Assembly (NCBI GenBank): GCA_965208525.1
Contig: OZ242340.1
Coordinates: 434,001 to 498,000 of the forward strand
Origin: VXYL01 sp965208525
GTDB taxonomy: Bacteria; Pseudomonadota; Gammaproteobacteria; Pseudomonadales; Azotimanducaceae
Direction: 5' to 3'
DNA: 64,000 nucleotides
Shown here: one piece after another, positions 1 through 8,849 of the stretch
How positions within the stretch are numbered: the stretch's first letter is position 1
Layout: every line of letters begins with the position of its first letter
Notes under the pieces: model-generated
Told to the model about the DNA's origin: nothing
What the model saw: only the letters and a program-made list of their open reading frames with translations
Databases searched by the model: none
Program-made: the position numbers and the translations under genes

Positions 1-1167
1 CTGGCCGATGAACACCCGCACCGAGTCGTCGTTCTCGAACCGGTCGATCAACGCCGGGCGCTTGGCCGTGGGCACTTCGCCCGTCACCACCACCGCCATC
101 TCGCCAAGCGCCCGCTCGAAGCGGCGGGTCGCATGGGTGAAGCAGGAGAACAGCACCACCTTCTCGCCCTGTTCCACCGCCCCCCGGACGAAGTCGAGGG
201 TTTGCGCCACCTTCGCCTCCGCCAGCCGCCGCCGCGCGCCAGCGAACATGGCGATGCCGGCGCGACCGCCTCGCGCCGTGCGACGGCTGTCGTCGAGGAA
301 ATCCGCAAGCACAGCATTGAGCCGATCCCGCACCTCGTCCGGAACCTCCACATCGATCCAGGTGCGCAGCTTCGGCGGCAGGTCCAGCACCTCCTCCTTG
401 CGCCGCCGCAACATGATTCCCTGCAATTGCAGGGAAAGCTCCTCAACATTGCTCGCGCCGGCCGTGAGCCAATGGCCATAGTCGTTGCGCACTGCGTCGC
501 AATAGCGCTTGGCGAAGGCGAGGAAGCTGCGCCCTAGGGAGTGGCGCACCAGTTGCAGCAGCGGGAACAGGTCCCTCGGCCGGTTGGTGAGGGGCGTGCC
601 GGTGAGCACATGCACCGTCGGGTCGCTTTCCTTGCCCTCCTCCGACGTTGGACGCCCGCCCTCGTCCCCGGCGCGGCCCTCGTCCGGCAGCAACTGGCGC
701 GCCAGGACGCTGCGCCGGGCGCGGTGATTCTTCAGGTAATGCGCCTCGTCGAAGACAAACCCGGCGAAGGGCACCTGCTTGAGCGCCTCGATCTCGCGTT
801 TCAAGAGGTCGTAGTTGACAATCACCCAGCCGCGCCAATCCGGCCCAGGGCAGCGTTCGGCACCGATCACGTGCGTCGGAACCTCGCCCAGCGCAAGCCC
901 AATCTCCCGCGCCCAGTTGTGCTTCACCGACGCCGGACAGACCACCAGATACGGCCCCGCCGGCGCCGCCTCCACCATCGCCAGCACCGACTGGCGCGTC
1001 TTGCCGAGACCCATGTCGTCGGCAAGGATGGAGCGTCGCCGTCCCAAGAGGAACGCCACACCCTCGACCTGGTGCGGATACAGCCCCTCGGCAATCCGCT
1101 CTGCTCGAACCTCGGCCGTCTCGATGCTCACCCTCGCCCGCCACCGGACTCGTACGCGGCGGAACAT
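1..1167 (-). CDS. SNF2-family DEAD/DEAH-box helicase, 3' end outside window
   Basis: ATP-dependent DNA translocase or remodeller of the SNF2 superfamily. The reading frame is open from an ATG at 1167 to base 1, giving 389 codons, so the C-terminal part lies outside the window. Visible motifs are Walker A DDMGLGKT near residues 50-57, DEAH near 140-143 and motif III LTGTP near 188-192, followed by a stretch resembling the start of the second RecA lobe (EKVVLFSCFTH). The short N-terminus before the Q-motif-like YPHQVEG segment resembles SMARCAL1-like bacterial proteins. A GTG near 1131 is an alternative start. It is divergent from pntAA. The exact subfamily cannot be set without the C-terminus. 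Confidence 0.85.
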   Translation of the reverse strand, partial: MFRRVRVRWRARVSIETAEVRAERIAEGLYPHQVEGVAFLLGRRRSILADDMGLGKTRQSVLAMVEAAPAGPYLVVCPASVKHNWAREIGLALGEVPTHVIGAERCPGPDWRGWVIVNYDLLKREIEALKQVPFAGFVFDEAHYLKNHRARRSVLARQLLPDEGRAGDEGGRPTSEEGKESDPTVHVLTGTPLTNRPRDLFPLLQLVRHSLGRSFLAFAKRYCDAVRNDYGHWLTAGASNVEELSLQLQGIMLRRRKEEVLDLPPKLRTWIDVEVPDEVRDRLNAVLADFLDDSRRTARGGRAGIAMFAGARRRLAEAKVAQTLDFVRGAVEQGEKVVLFSCFTHATRRFERALGEMAVVVTGEVPTAKRPALIDRFENDDSVRVFIGQ

Positions 1168-1360
1168 ACCCCAAGCGCCTAGCGGCGGGAATGCAGAATG
1201 CCCTCCCCCGAGTCCGTCTCGTTTCGCCGCTTTTCCGCCACTTTCCGCCACTTTGCCTGTTATCAGAGGGCGCTTTCGATTAAGCTACGCGGCTGTCCGG
1301 CGTGCTGCTTGACCGTCCAACAGTTCCGTACCACATCAGCTTTATCGGGTTCATTTCGCC
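1168..1360. other. Divergent intergenic region, helicase / pntAA
   Basis: 193-bp gap between two divergent genes. It contains a short direct repeat (TTTCCGCCAC twice near 1235-1255). No convincing sigma-70 promoter was seen: a TTGACC at about 1309 has no good -10 partner at normal spacing. pntAA has no obvious Shine-Dalgarno sequence before its ATG at 1361. Confidence 0.4.
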
Positions 1361-2491
1361 ATGCGCATCGCGGTGCCCAAAGAAACCTGGCCCGGTGAGT
1401 TGCGCGCGGCGCTGGTGCCGCAAGGCGTGAAAAAGCTGGCAGAACTCGGCTTCGACATCATGGTCGAGGCTGGCCTCGGCATCGCCTCCGGACTGCCGGA
1501 CGCCGAGTACGAAGCCGCCGGCGCCGACGTGGTGCACGACATCGCCTCCGCCATCGTCTCTTCCGAAATCGTGCTGCGCGTGCGCAAGCCCACCGACGAC
1601 GACGTGGGCCTGTTGTCGGACGGCACGGTTCACGTGAGCTTTCTCGATCCCTTCAACGAGCGCCGTCTGGTGCAGTCACTGGCCGAGCGGGGCGTCACCA
1701 CCGTCGCCGTGGAGATGGTTCCCCGCACGACGAGGGCGCAGAAGATGGACGCCCTCTCCTCGCAGGCGAACCTCGCCGGGTATGTCACGGTGATCGAAGC
1801 CGCCTCCCACTGCCCGAAAATCTTCCCGATGATGATGACGCCGGCCGGCACCATCGCCCCGGCGCGGGTGTTCGTCATCGGCGCCGGAGTCGCGGGCCTC
1901 CAGGCCATCGCCACGGCCAAGCGTCTCGGCGCCCGGGTGGAAGCCTTCGACACCCGTCCGGCGGTCGCCGAACAGGTGCAGTCCCTTGGCGCCCGCTTCG
2001 TCAACATCGACATTGGCGATGTGGGCGAAACCGAAGCCGGCTACGCCCAGGAACTGACCGAAGAGCAACTCGCCATGCAGCGCGAGGGCATGAAGAAAAT
2101 CATCGCCCAGTCCGATGTGGTCATCACCACCGCGCAGGTGTTCGGCCGCCCGGCGCCGCGCATCGTCAGCCGTGACATGGTGGAGGCGATGCACCCGGGC
2201 AGCGTGGTGGTGGATATGGCGGTTGAATCCGGCGGCAACGTCGAAGGCTCGGTGCTGAACGAGACCGTGGACATCGGCGGCGTGAGGGTCATCGGGCGCG
2301 GCAATCTGCCATCCGAGGTGGCCCGCAACGCGAGCGAAATGTATTCCGCCAATCTCGCGCACTTCCTGGACGAGTTCTGGGACGCCGACGCCGGCAACCT
2401 CGACTTGGACCCCGACGACGACATCGTGCGCGGCTGCGTGCTCACCCGCGCCGGCAAGGTCGTCAACGAAACCGTCTTGAACCTCAGCTGA
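1361..2491 (+). CDS. pntAA: NAD(P) transhydrogenase subunit alpha part 1
   Basis: NAD(H)-binding domain I of proton-translocating transhydrogenase, which couples proton re-entry to hydride transfer from NADH to NADP+ at the inner membrane. The 376-residue protein has the alanine dehydrogenase/PNT N-terminal domain starting MRIAVPKETWPGE, the SQANLAGY segment near 134-141 and the Rossmann dinucleotide-binding loop GAGVAG at about 174-179 followed by EAFDTR. It stops before any membrane helix, so this is the split PntAA form rather than the fused E. coli PntA. pntAB begins 7 bp downstream and pntB follows, forming one operon. Confidence 0.95.
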   Translation: MRIAVPKETWPGELRAALVPQGVKKLAELGFDIMVEAGLGIASGLPDAEYEAAGADVVHDIASAIVSSEIVLRVRKPTDDDVGLLSDGTVHVSFLDPFNERRLVQSLAERGVTTVAVEMVPRTTRAQKMDALSSQANLAGYVTVIEAASHCPKIFPMMMTPAGTIAPARVFVIGAGVAGLQAIATAKRLGARVEAFDTRPAVAEQVQSLGARFVNIDIGDVGETEAGYAQELTEEQLAMQREGMKKIIAQSDVVITTAQVFGRPAPRIVSRDMVEAMHPGSVVVDMAVESGGNVEGSVLNETVDIGGVRVIGRGNLPSEVARNASEMYSANLAHFLDEFWDADAGNLDLDPDDDIVRGCVLTRAGKVVNETVLNLS

Positions 2492-2498
2492 TCTCGCC

Positions 2499-2786
2499 AT
2501 GGAACTCGCACCGGTCTATCTCGCCTTCATCCTGATGCTGGCCATCTTTCTCGGCTTCGAGCTGATCTCCAAGGTGCCGGCAACCCTGCACACGCCGCTG
2601 ATGTCCGGCGCCAATGCCATTTCCGGCATCGCCATCGTCGGCGCCCTCTTGGCCGCTGGCTCGAAGATGCCGGGCCTCGCCCCCATCCTGGGTGCCGTGG
2701 CAGTGACCTTCGCCACCATCAACGTGGTCGGTGGCTACCTGGTGACGGACCGGATGCTCGGGATGTTCAAGAAGAAGGGCGACTAA
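2499..2786 (+). CDS. pntAB: NAD(P) transhydrogenase subunit alpha part 2
   Basis: Small membrane subunit of the transhydrogenase, equal to the C-terminal membrane part of E. coli PntA. The 95-residue product has three hydrophobic segments (about residues 5-20, 35-55 and 60-80), including the family stretch FELISKVPATLHTPLMSG after the first helix. It forms part of the proton channel with PntB. It sits 7 bp after pntAA and about 50 bp before pntB, consistent with co-transcription. Confidence 0.95.
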   Translation: MELAPVYLAFILMLAIFLGFELISKVPATLHTPLMSGANAISGIAIVGALLAAGSKMPGLAPILGAVAVTFATINVVGGYLVTDRMLGMFKKKGD

Positions 2787-2835
2787 GGCAGATGGGGGCA
2801 GGACATCCCGCGGCCCCGTGCTGGCGACGACGGCC

Positions 2836-4197
2836 ATGATGGACAACGTAGCGGTCAATCTCGCCTACATCGTCGCCGCAGCGCTTTTCGTCTTTGGCCT
2901 GAAGATGCTGGGCTCGCCAGCCACCGCGCGACGCGGCAACGCACTCTCCGCCGCCGGCATGTTGATCGCAGTGGTGGTGACGCTGCTCTCCAAAGGCATT
3001 CTCGAGTGGCACTGGATTGCCGTCGCGATGCTCGTGGGCGCCGTGATCGGCGCCCTGGCCGCGCGGCTGGTGGCGATGACCTCGATGCCGGAGATGGTCG
3101 CGCTCTTTAACGGCACCGGCGGCGCGGCCAGCCTGCTCGTGGGCTGGGCAGCGCTGTATGGCGACGGCTCCACCTTCACCGCCATCACCGTGACGCTGTC
3201 GGTACTGATCGGCGGGGTGACCCTTTCCGGCAGCATCCTCGCCTGGGGCAAGCTCTCCGAAGCGTTCGGCAGTCGCGCCGTGGTGTTCGGCGCGCAGCGG
3301 TTCGTCAACGGCTTGATCCTTGTTGGGCTCTTGGCAGCCGGGGTGCTGTTCGTGATGCAGCCAGCACCAGACTCGCCGGTGTTCTTCGCCATCCTGGGGC
3401 TGGCGCTCTTGCTTGGCGTGATGGCGGTGCTTCCCATCGGCGGTGCCGACATGCCAGTGGTGATATCGCTGCTCAACAGCTATTCGGGGCTCGCCGCTTG
3501 CGCCGCCGGCTTCGCCATCAACAACAACATCCTCATCGTTTCGGGATCGCTGGTGGGCGCGGCTGGCATCATCCTCACCAACATCATGTGCAAGGCCATG
3601 AACCGCTCCCTCGCCAACGTGCTGTTCAGCGGCTTCGGCGCGGTGGCCACGGGGTCCAAGGTGGAGGGCGACGTGAAGCCCATCAACGCCGAGGATGCCT
3701 ATCTCATTCTCGAAGCCGCCTCCTCGGTGACCTTCGTGCCGGGCTACGGCATGGCCGTGGCGCAGGCGCAGCACGCCGTGCACGAACTCGGGGAACTGCT
3801 CGAGGGCAACGGCTGCGAGGTGACCTTCGCCATCCATCCGGTGGCGGGAAGGATGCCGGGCCACATGAACGTGCTCTTGGCCGAGGCGAGCGTGCCCTAC
3901 GATCAGCTCGTCGAGATGGAGGACATCAACCGCCGCATGGAAACCGTGGACGTGGCGGTGGTGATCGGCGCGAACGACGTGGTGAATCCAGCCGCCCGGC
4001 AGGACGAAGGCAGCCCCATCTATGGCATGCCCATCATCAACGTGGACCACGCCCGCACCGTGTTCGTGCTCAAGCGCTCGATGGCGTCGGGATTCGCTGG
4101 CGTCGACAACCCCCTGTTCTTCGGCGACAACACGCGAATGCTCTTCGGCGACGCCAAGGCATCCATCATGGGTGTGGTGGCGCAGTTCAAGGAGTAG
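2836..4197 (+). CDS. pntB: NAD(P) transhydrogenase subunit beta
   Basis: NADP(H)-binding and membrane subunit of transhydrogenase. The N-terminal half is a string of hydrophobic helices. The C-terminal third is the NADP-binding domain, with GYGMAVAQAQ, PGHMNVLLAEA, GANDVVNPAA and KRSMASGFAG in family order. The start is placed at the ATG at 2836 because MMDNVAVNLAYIVAA matches the family N-terminus; an in-frame GTG at 2818 would add six residues. Length 453 residues, close to the usual about 460. Last gene of the pntAA-pntAB-pntB operon. Confidence 0.95.
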   Translation: MMDNVAVNLAYIVAAALFVFGLKMLGSPATARRGNALSAAGMLIAVVVTLLSKGILEWHWIAVAMLVGAVIGALAARLVAMTSMPEMVALFNGTGGAASLLVGWAALYGDGSTFTAITVTLSVLIGGVTLSGSILAWGKLSEAFGSRAVVFGAQRFVNGLILVGLLAAGVLFVMQPAPDSPVFFAILGLALLLGVMAVLPIGGADMPVVISLLNSYSGLAACAAGFAINNNILIVSGSLVGAAGIILTNIMCKAMNRSLANVLFSGFGAVATGSKVEGDVKPINAEDAYLILEAASSVTFVPGYGMAVAQAQHAVHELGELLEGNGCEVTFAIHPVAGRMPGHMNVLLAEASVPYDQLVEMEDINRRMETVDVAVVIGANDVVNPAARQDEGSPIYGMPIINVDHARTVFVLKRSMASGFAGVDNPLFFGDNTRMLFGDAKASIMGVVAQFKE

Positions 4198-4207
4198 GCA
4201 CGAGCCC

Positions 4208-4897
4208 TTAGAAAGGCAACCTCAAGGCGTTGCAAAGAAACCCCATCAGCCCCTTCCCCGCGCGAAACATCCGCGCCATCTCCTCGGCAAGGTTGGCATT
4301 CGTCGCTACCGTCGGCGCCATGCTGGCAACGCCGATGAAGTCCTTGCGCTTGAGGTCCTCGATGCACGGATGCTCCGCCGGGAAGCCGCGTGGCGCCCGT
4401 TTCAGGGCGCTGCCGCCGAAATCGAAAACCGCCCGAAACGCCCGCCCATCGCGCACCCGGCGCCAAGCCTCGGGATCGTCCACGATGGCCTGCCGAATCG
4501 CCGCGAGTGCCTCGCGTTCCGGATGCCACATCCCGACGCCGAGGAAGCACTCGTTGCGATCGAGGTGGAAGTAGAGCCCAGGCGCATGCACATCCTTGCC
4601 TTGTTCGTGCCGGAACTGAATGCCGATGTTGGTCTTGTAGGGCGTCTTGTCGCGGGAGAATCGGGTGTCGCGATACACCCGCATGAGGGAACCGCCGCTT
4701 CGCTTCGGAATCGCCGTCAGGTGCTTTGAGATGCCGGGAAGACGCTCGCCCACCTCGGAAATGAACCCGAACGCCGGGGCGAGAACGCACTCGTCGTAGC
4801 GCGACCGATTGTCCTGAAACCACTCACGATTGTTGTTTGCTTCGAGATCGATGAGATAGTCGATCGTCGCCTGCGAAAAGCCCGAACCTTTGCTCAC
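4208..4897 (-). CDS. DUF2461 domain-containing protein
   Basis: 229-residue protein of the DUF2461 (TIGR02453) family, whose biochemical role is not established. Family hallmarks are REWFQDNRSRYDE near the N-terminus and RDTRFSRDKTPYKTN in the middle, then YFHLDRNECFLGVGMWHP. It starts with GTG at 4897. Convergent with pntB, with only 10 bp between the stop codons and no obvious terminator. No functional link to neighbours is visible. Confidence 0.85.
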   Translation of the reverse strand: MSKGSGFSQATIDYLIDLEANNNREWFQDNRSRYDECVLAPAFGFISEVGERLPGISKHLTAIPKRSGGSLMRVYRDTRFSRDKTPYKTNIGIQFRHEQGKDVHAPGLYFHLDRNECFLGVGMWHPEREALAAIRQAIVDDPEAWRRVRDGRAFRAVFDFGGSALKRAPRGFPAEHPCIEDLKRKDFIGVASMAPTVATNANLAEEMARMFRAGKGLMGFLCNALRLPF

Positions 4898-5069
4898 CTG
4901 CCGTCTACCCCTTGCGATTTCGCATCAGCGCGCAATGTAGCACCGGCAAATCGTCCGTCGCCACCGCGGTGCGCGACGCGCGCGCGGGAGGTGTCAGCGC
5001 ATGGCACGCCCGCAGCGGCGGACTAGTGCGTGCGAGAATCATGCATCGGTGGGGGCGGCACAGGATTCT
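4898..5069. other. Intergenic region, DUF2461 gene / methyltransferase
   Basis: 172-bp divergent gap. I see no strong promoter, hairpin or RNA gene. An in-frame ATG at 5001 could extend the methyltransferase by 23 residues, but that stretch has no family resemblance. Confidence 0.3.
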
Positions 5070-5690
5070 ATGGCGATGGAGGGGTTCCCGGAGCGGTTCT
5101 TTGCGCGCGAGGATGAGTCGGCCGATGCCGGGTTCTACCGCCAGGCTCGGCTGGTGACGCACATCGACGACGCCACCATTGCCGCGCTCACGGACTTCTA
5201 TGCAGAGTTCCTGCCACCGACGTCACGCGTGCTCGACCTGATGTCGTCTTGGGTGTCGCACCTGCCGGATTTGGAGTACGCGCGGATCGCTGGACTCGGC
5301 ATGAATGCGGAAGAACTCGCCGCGAATCCACGGCTCACGGACTACGTCATTCACGACTTGAACGAGCAGCCGACGCTGCCATATGAGGACGCCTCCTTCG
5401 ACCGCGCCGTGGTCGCCGTTTCGGTGCAGTATCTAGTGCAGCCGATCGAGGTCTTCACTGATCTCGGTCGCGTCCTCGCCCCCGGCGGCCGCGTTGCGGT
5501 GGCGATGTCGCACCGCTGCTTCCCCACCAAGGCGATCCTCGCCTTCCGCGCCTTACCACCGAGCGACCGCATTCGCCTCGTGGGAAGCTATCTGCACCGC
5601 ACCGGTTTTGTGGAGGTCAACGCGCTCGATCGTTCCCCCGAGAACGCGGATCCGCTTTGGATCGTCACCGGAGACTGTCCTGCCGCTTAG
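5070..5690 (+). CDS. Class I SAM-dependent methyltransferase-like protein
   Basis: 206-residue protein with a methyltransferase fold outline: a motif I position at SRVLDLMSSWVSHLP, then DYVIHDLNEQPTLPYEDASFD (motif II-like acidic segment before the post-II region), DRAVVAVSVQYL and LGRVLAPGGRVAVAMSHR (post-motif III). Motif I lacks the usual GxGxG, which occurs in a known subgroup of methyltransferase-like proteins. Substrate unknown. ATG at 5070 is preferred over ATG 5001 because homology-like sequence starts at MAMEGFPERFF. Confidence 0.7.
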   Translation: MAMEGFPERFFAREDESADAGFYRQARLVTHIDDATIAALTDFYAEFLPPTSRVLDLMSSWVSHLPDLEYARIAGLGMNAEELAANPRLTDYVIHDLNEQPTLPYEDASFDRAVVAVSVQYLVQPIEVFTDLGRVLAPGGRVAVAMSHRCFPTKAILAFRALPPSDRIRLVGSYLHRTGFVEVNALDRSPENADPLWIVTGDCPAA

Positions 5691-5728
5691 CTTTAGCTAG
5701 CCAGGAACCTGTCCGACTTGGGCCGTGG

Positions 5729-5848
5729 GGCCTCGGAGGGAAGGCATTCTGCCTTCCGTATGCGCCGACAAGCGCATTGCTGGGCAAGTGAGCGGTCGGC
5801 GCGCTTATCGGCACGCCAGGGAAGGCAGGATGCCTTCCCTCCGAAGGC
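5729..5848. repeat. Long imperfect inverted repeat
   Basis: Two arms of roughly 45-50 bp pair with each other across this stretch. Each arm carries an inner small palindrome of the form GGAAGGCATNCTGCCTTCC, and the arms continue inward as TGCGCCGACAAGCGC versus GCGCTTATCGGCACG. It lies between convergent genes, so it could act as a bidirectional terminator or be a miniature mobile element. No open reading frame of note is inside. Confidence 0.65.
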
Positions 5849-5894
5849 CCGTCATGTTCGTGCGCAAGGAGCCTCAGCCGTAGAAGGCAGTTCG

Positions 5895-6974
5895 TTAGGG
5901 CGCAGCGGCTTGGACGCGGTTTGAGTCGTACCCCTGCTCTGGCGCCCACACCGGCGTGACGATCCCCCGTTCCGCCAGCGAGCGCATTTGTGCTCGCAAC
6001 GCCCGCCGCTCGCGCGCTGCCTCATCCGCGTCGCGAAACGGCCCCGGCTTCACAGCCAGGCGCCGTCGGGTGGGCTGGTAGTCCAGTCGATTGCGCCCCA
6101 GCGCCCGCAGCACCACGAGCTCCGCCAGCGAATAGTCTCCTCCCGGCCGGTCGAATTGCATGGGTTCGGCGAGAACCAGCGCCGCGTTGGCGATGAAGCG
6201 TGGCCGCCGGGTGGGGTTCGCGCTCACCCGATGCATCATGTAGGGGTGCAGCAGCACCATGTCGCCGGCTTCGCCCGTGAGTTCGACGAAGTCCGAGCAC
6301 TGCTCGATCAGCCCCGGAATCAGGAACCCGGCTCCCTGCACGCTGTCCGGGTGCAGCCCCTCCGGCAACGAAGCCAACAGTCGCGCCACCGGCGCAATGG
6401 AGTCGCGGGCGACGAAGGTGCCGCCGCTTTTGGGCAGGATGTCCGAGAAGATCGGCACCGTCAGCAGCCCCTGCTCCGGCGAGTTCAGAAAGTGGCGGAA
6501 GTGCCACCCGTCCTTGTGCCAACCGCGCTGTTGCGGCGACGGCGGCTGCCAGGCCGGCCCTTCCGGCCCGGCCAGATTGCCGATGGCGGAGTCGCGCCAG
6601 GCCAGGCTCTCGCCCCGCCCCGGCAGCCGCTCGGTACCGCCCACTACATCCGCTTGCGCCGCGAACGCGCGCGGAGCGTCGGTGCGCAAGGTGAAGCGCC
6701 GCTCGCTTCCCTGCGTGCGGACATAGCCCACGTGCCCACCAAAGCCGAAGCTGCGATTCCAGGTCGAAGGATCGTGCCGATCCACGCCGTGCTGCCCCTC
6801 GATCTCCGACCAAGCCTGCTCACGCACAGCGGCAGCGATGTCCTTGGAGAAGGCCCCCCGAACCACCACATAGCCTCGCTCGACAAAATGCGCCGCATCC
6901 GCCCGCGAGAGCTCGGAACACCGCCCCACCGCCTTATCGAACGCAAACGCAAACGCCGCTTCGTCGAAATCCAC
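5895..6974 (-). CDS. Phytanoyl-CoA dioxygenase family protein (PhyH-like)
   Basis: Fe(II)/2-oxoglutarate-dependent oxygenase family, usually hydroxylating small organic substrates; substrate here unknown. The jelly-roll metal site is visible as HKDGW (HxD) and the distal histidine in HPYMMHRVSANP, with RRPRF downstream as the likely 2-oxoglutarate arginine. The start is set at GTG 6974 (VDFDEAAF), which has a GGGGG ribosome-binding site just upstream; an in-frame TTG at 7040 would add 22 residues. Length 359 residues, longer than the usual 280-300, with extra sequence between the two metal motifs and at the C-terminus. Confidence 0.8.
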   Translation of the reverse strand: MDFDEAAFAFAFDKAVGRCSELSRADAAHFVERGYVVVRGAFSKDIAAAVREQAWSEIEGQHGVDRHDPSTWNRSFGFGGHVGYVRTQGSERRFTLRTDAPRAFAAQADVVGGTERLPGRGESLAWRDSAIGNLAGPEGPAWQPPSPQQRGWHKDGWHFRHFLNSPEQGLLTVPIFSDILPKSGGTFVARDSIAPVARLLASLPEGLHPDSVQGAGFLIPGLIEQCSDFVELTGEAGDMVLLHPYMMHRVSANPTRRPRFIANAALVLAEPMQFDRPGGDYSLAELVVLRALGRNRLDYQPTRRRLAVKPGPFRDADEAARERRALRAQMRSLAERGIVTPVWAPEQGYDSNRVQAAAP

Positions 6975-7075
6975 CAACGCCCCCAATGCAAGGCACCGTT
7001 GCCACGCAAGCAGCCTAACGACAACGCCAGCAGCCGCCAAGCCTCCGTCGTCAGCGAGTCGAGGCTAGCCGGACA

Positions 7076-7095
7076 GGGCGACGCATGCGTCGCCC
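7076..7095. repeat. Perfect 20-bp palindrome, GGGCGAC family
   Basis: GGGCGACGCATGCGTCGCCC is self-complementary along its whole length and is followed by CTTA. It shares outer GGGCGAC/GTCGCCCC arms with the elements at 15278 and 48180. Confidence 0.75.
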
Positions 7096-7102
7096 CTTAT
7101 GC

Positions 7103-7159
7103 GCTAGCAGCCTGTCGGACTTTGCCGCGCCCTGCGGCGAAGTGCGACAGGCTGCTAGC
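7103..7159. repeat. Near-perfect long hairpin downstream of rplQ
   Basis: Outer arms GCTAGCAGCCTGTCG and CGACAGGCTGCTAGC pair over 15 bp without a mismatch. An inner stem ACTTTGCCGC/GCGGCGAAGT continues the helix with one mismatch. On the minus strand it follows the rplQ stop by about 130 nt and could end the alpha operon transcript, but no T-tract follows. Confidence 0.7.
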
Positions 7160-7192
7160 CGTAGTTGCGAGCGACGCGAGCACGAAGGCCAG

Positions 7193-7234
7193 CAGTTCGC
7201 GCCAGCGAACTGCCGACGCGCCCTTCAGGGCGCG
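7193..7234. repeat. Two adjacent small palindromes (CAGTT and GCGCCC types)
   Basis: CAGTTCGC-GCCA-GCGAACTG is followed at once by CGCGCCC-TTCA-GGGCGCG. The same pair order (a CAGTTG-type hairpin then a GCGCCC-type hairpin) recurs at 37131-37172 in the rplJ-rplL gap, and the CAGTTG part recurs inverted at 55582-55625. Confidence 0.65.
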
Positions 7235-7286
7235 CTAGCGCATCGGGAAGGTGGGGTGCCTTCGACGAGCGAGTCTGGTTCAGACG

Positions 7287-7700
7287 CTACTCTTCTTCTT
7301 CGTCGCCGTCCTCGTCCTCGTCGTCGAAGTCGTCTTCTGGGAGTTCGCGGCCGACGAGTTCGATGTAGGCGATGGGGGCGGCGTCGCCGTGGCGGTGGCC
7401 GGCCTTGAGGATGCGGGTGTAGCCGCCGGGGCGCTCCTCAAAGCGAGGGCCGAGTTCGGTGAAGAGCTTGCCCACTGCCGCCTTGTTGCGCAGGCGATCG
7501 AAAGCCAGACGCCGGTTTGCCACGCTGTCGGTCTTGGCGAGGGTGATGAGGGGTTCCGCCACGCGGCGCAGTTCCTTGGCCTTCGGCAGGGTGGTCTTGA
7601 TGATCTCGTGCTCGATCAGCGACGCGGTCATGTTCGAGAACATGGCCTTGCGGTGGGAACTGGTGCGGCCCAAGTGCTTGCCGCTCTTCTTGTGTCTCAT
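7287..7700 (-). CDS. rplQ: 50S ribosomal protein L17
   Basis: Large-subunit protein near the exit tunnel. The N-terminus MRHKKSGKHLGRTSSHRKAM is the family signature, and the domain extends to about residue 115. The last 20 residues form a very acidic tail (ELPEDDFDDEDEDGDEEEE) beyond the normal end; total 137 residues against 127 in E. coli. Last gene of the alpha operon, 64 bp after rpoA. Confidence 0.97.
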   Translation of the reverse strand: MRHKKSGKHLGRTSSHRKAMFSNMTASLIEHEIIKTTLPKAKELRRVAEPLITLAKTDSVANRRLAFDRLRNKAAVGKLFTELGPRFEERPGGYTRILKAGHRHGDAAPIAYIELVGRELPEDDFDDEDEDGDEEEE

Positions 7701-7764
7701 GGTGCCTGCTTCCGCTTGTCGTCGCTGCCGTCGCTAACCGTAAAGAGCTGTGCCTGAGGGCGTC

Positions 7765-8766
7765 TCAAGCCGTCCGCAATCCCGGCGGCGGCCACTTCTC
7801 CAGCCGCATGCCGAGGGCGAGGCCCCTGGAGGCGAGCACATCCTTGATCTCCGTGAGCGACTTCTTGCCGAGGTTCGGTGTCTTCAAGAGGTCGTGTTCG
7901 GTGCGCTGGATGAGGTCGCCGATGTAGTAGATGTGCTCCGCCTTCAGGCAGTTGGCAGAGCGCACCGTGAGTTCGAGGTCGTCCACGGGCCGCAGCAGGA
8001 TGGGATCGACCTGATCTTCCTGCGACTCCGAAGCCGACTCGCCGTGGCTCTCGAGATCCACGAACACCGCAAGCTGCTGCTGCAGGATGGTGGCAGCACG
8101 ACGGATCGCCTCCTCGGGATCGATGGTGCCGTTCGACTCGATGTCGAGCACCAGCTTGTCGAGGTCGGTGCGCTGCTCCACCCGGGCGCTTTCCACGTCG
8201 TAGGCCACTCGCCGCATGGGGCTGTAGCTGGCGTCGAGGCGCAACACGCCAATGCTGGTGGTTTCCTCCACCGCCATTTCGTCGTCCGACGGTCCCGTGT
8301 ATTCCACCGGCTGATAGCCACGCCCGCGCGTGACCTTCGCCTCCATGCGGATCTTGCCGTTCTCGTTCAGCGTGCAGATGGGGTGGTCGGGATTGGCGAT
8401 CTCCACATCCGCCGTAAGCTGGAAGTCGCCGGCGGTAACCACGCCCGCGCCATCCCGATTCAGCGTGATGCGCGTCTCCTCGCCCTGGTGCAGCCGCACG
8501 GCGATGCCCTTGAGGTTGAGGAGGATGTCCACGACATCCTCCTGAACGCCCTCGATGGCGGTGTATTCGTGCTCGACGCCATCGATCTGCACCTCGGTGA
8601 TGGCGCAGCCCGGCATGGAGGAGAGCAGGATGCGCCGCAGGGTGTTGCCGAGCGTGTGGCCGAAGCCCCGCTCTAGCGGCTCGAGCGTAACCCGGGCCCT
8701 CGTGGGGCTCATCTCCTGTACGTCGATGCGCCTTGGTGTGAGGAATTCGCTTGCCGACTGTGACAC
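7765..8766 (-). CDS. rpoA: RNA polymerase subunit alpha
   Basis: Alpha subunit, which nucleates core polymerase assembly (N-terminal domain, about residues 1-235) and contacts UP elements and activators (C-terminal domain, about 250-320). Family segments RGFGHTLGNTLRRILLSS and, in the C-terminal domain, RSANCLKAEHIYYIGDLIQ and TPNLGKKSLTEIKD are all present. Length 333 residues, normal. Flanked by rpsD and rplQ as in the usual alpha operon. Confidence 0.98.
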   Translation of the reverse strand: MSQSASEFLTPRRIDVQEMSPTRARVTLEPLERGFGHTLGNTLRRILLSSMPGCAITEVQIDGVEHEYTAIEGVQEDVVDILLNLKGIAVRLHQGEETRITLNRDGAGVVTAGDFQLTADVEIANPDHPICTLNENGKIRMEAKVTRGRGYQPVEYTGPSDDEMAVEETTSIGVLRLDASYSPMRRVAYDVESARVEQRTDLDKLVLDIESNGTIDPEEAIRRAATILQQQLAVFVDLESHGESASESQEDQVDPILLRPVDDLELTVRSANCLKAEHIYYIGDLIQRTEHDLLKTPNLGKKSLTEIKDVLASRGLALGMRLEKWPPPGLRTA

Positions 8767-8849
8767 AGGTTTTCTCCGTTGACTGACGCGAACAGGTTGC
8801 TTGCGTTGCTTAAGCCCCGCCCGGCAGGTGTCGCCACACCCTTTGGTCA

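Noticed and set aside
443..1174. Complete-looking 243-residue minus-strand frame
   Set aside because: It is out of frame with the helicase motifs (DDMGLGKT, DEAH, LTGTP) read in the neighbouring frame, and its product is low-complexity Gly/Arg/Ala.
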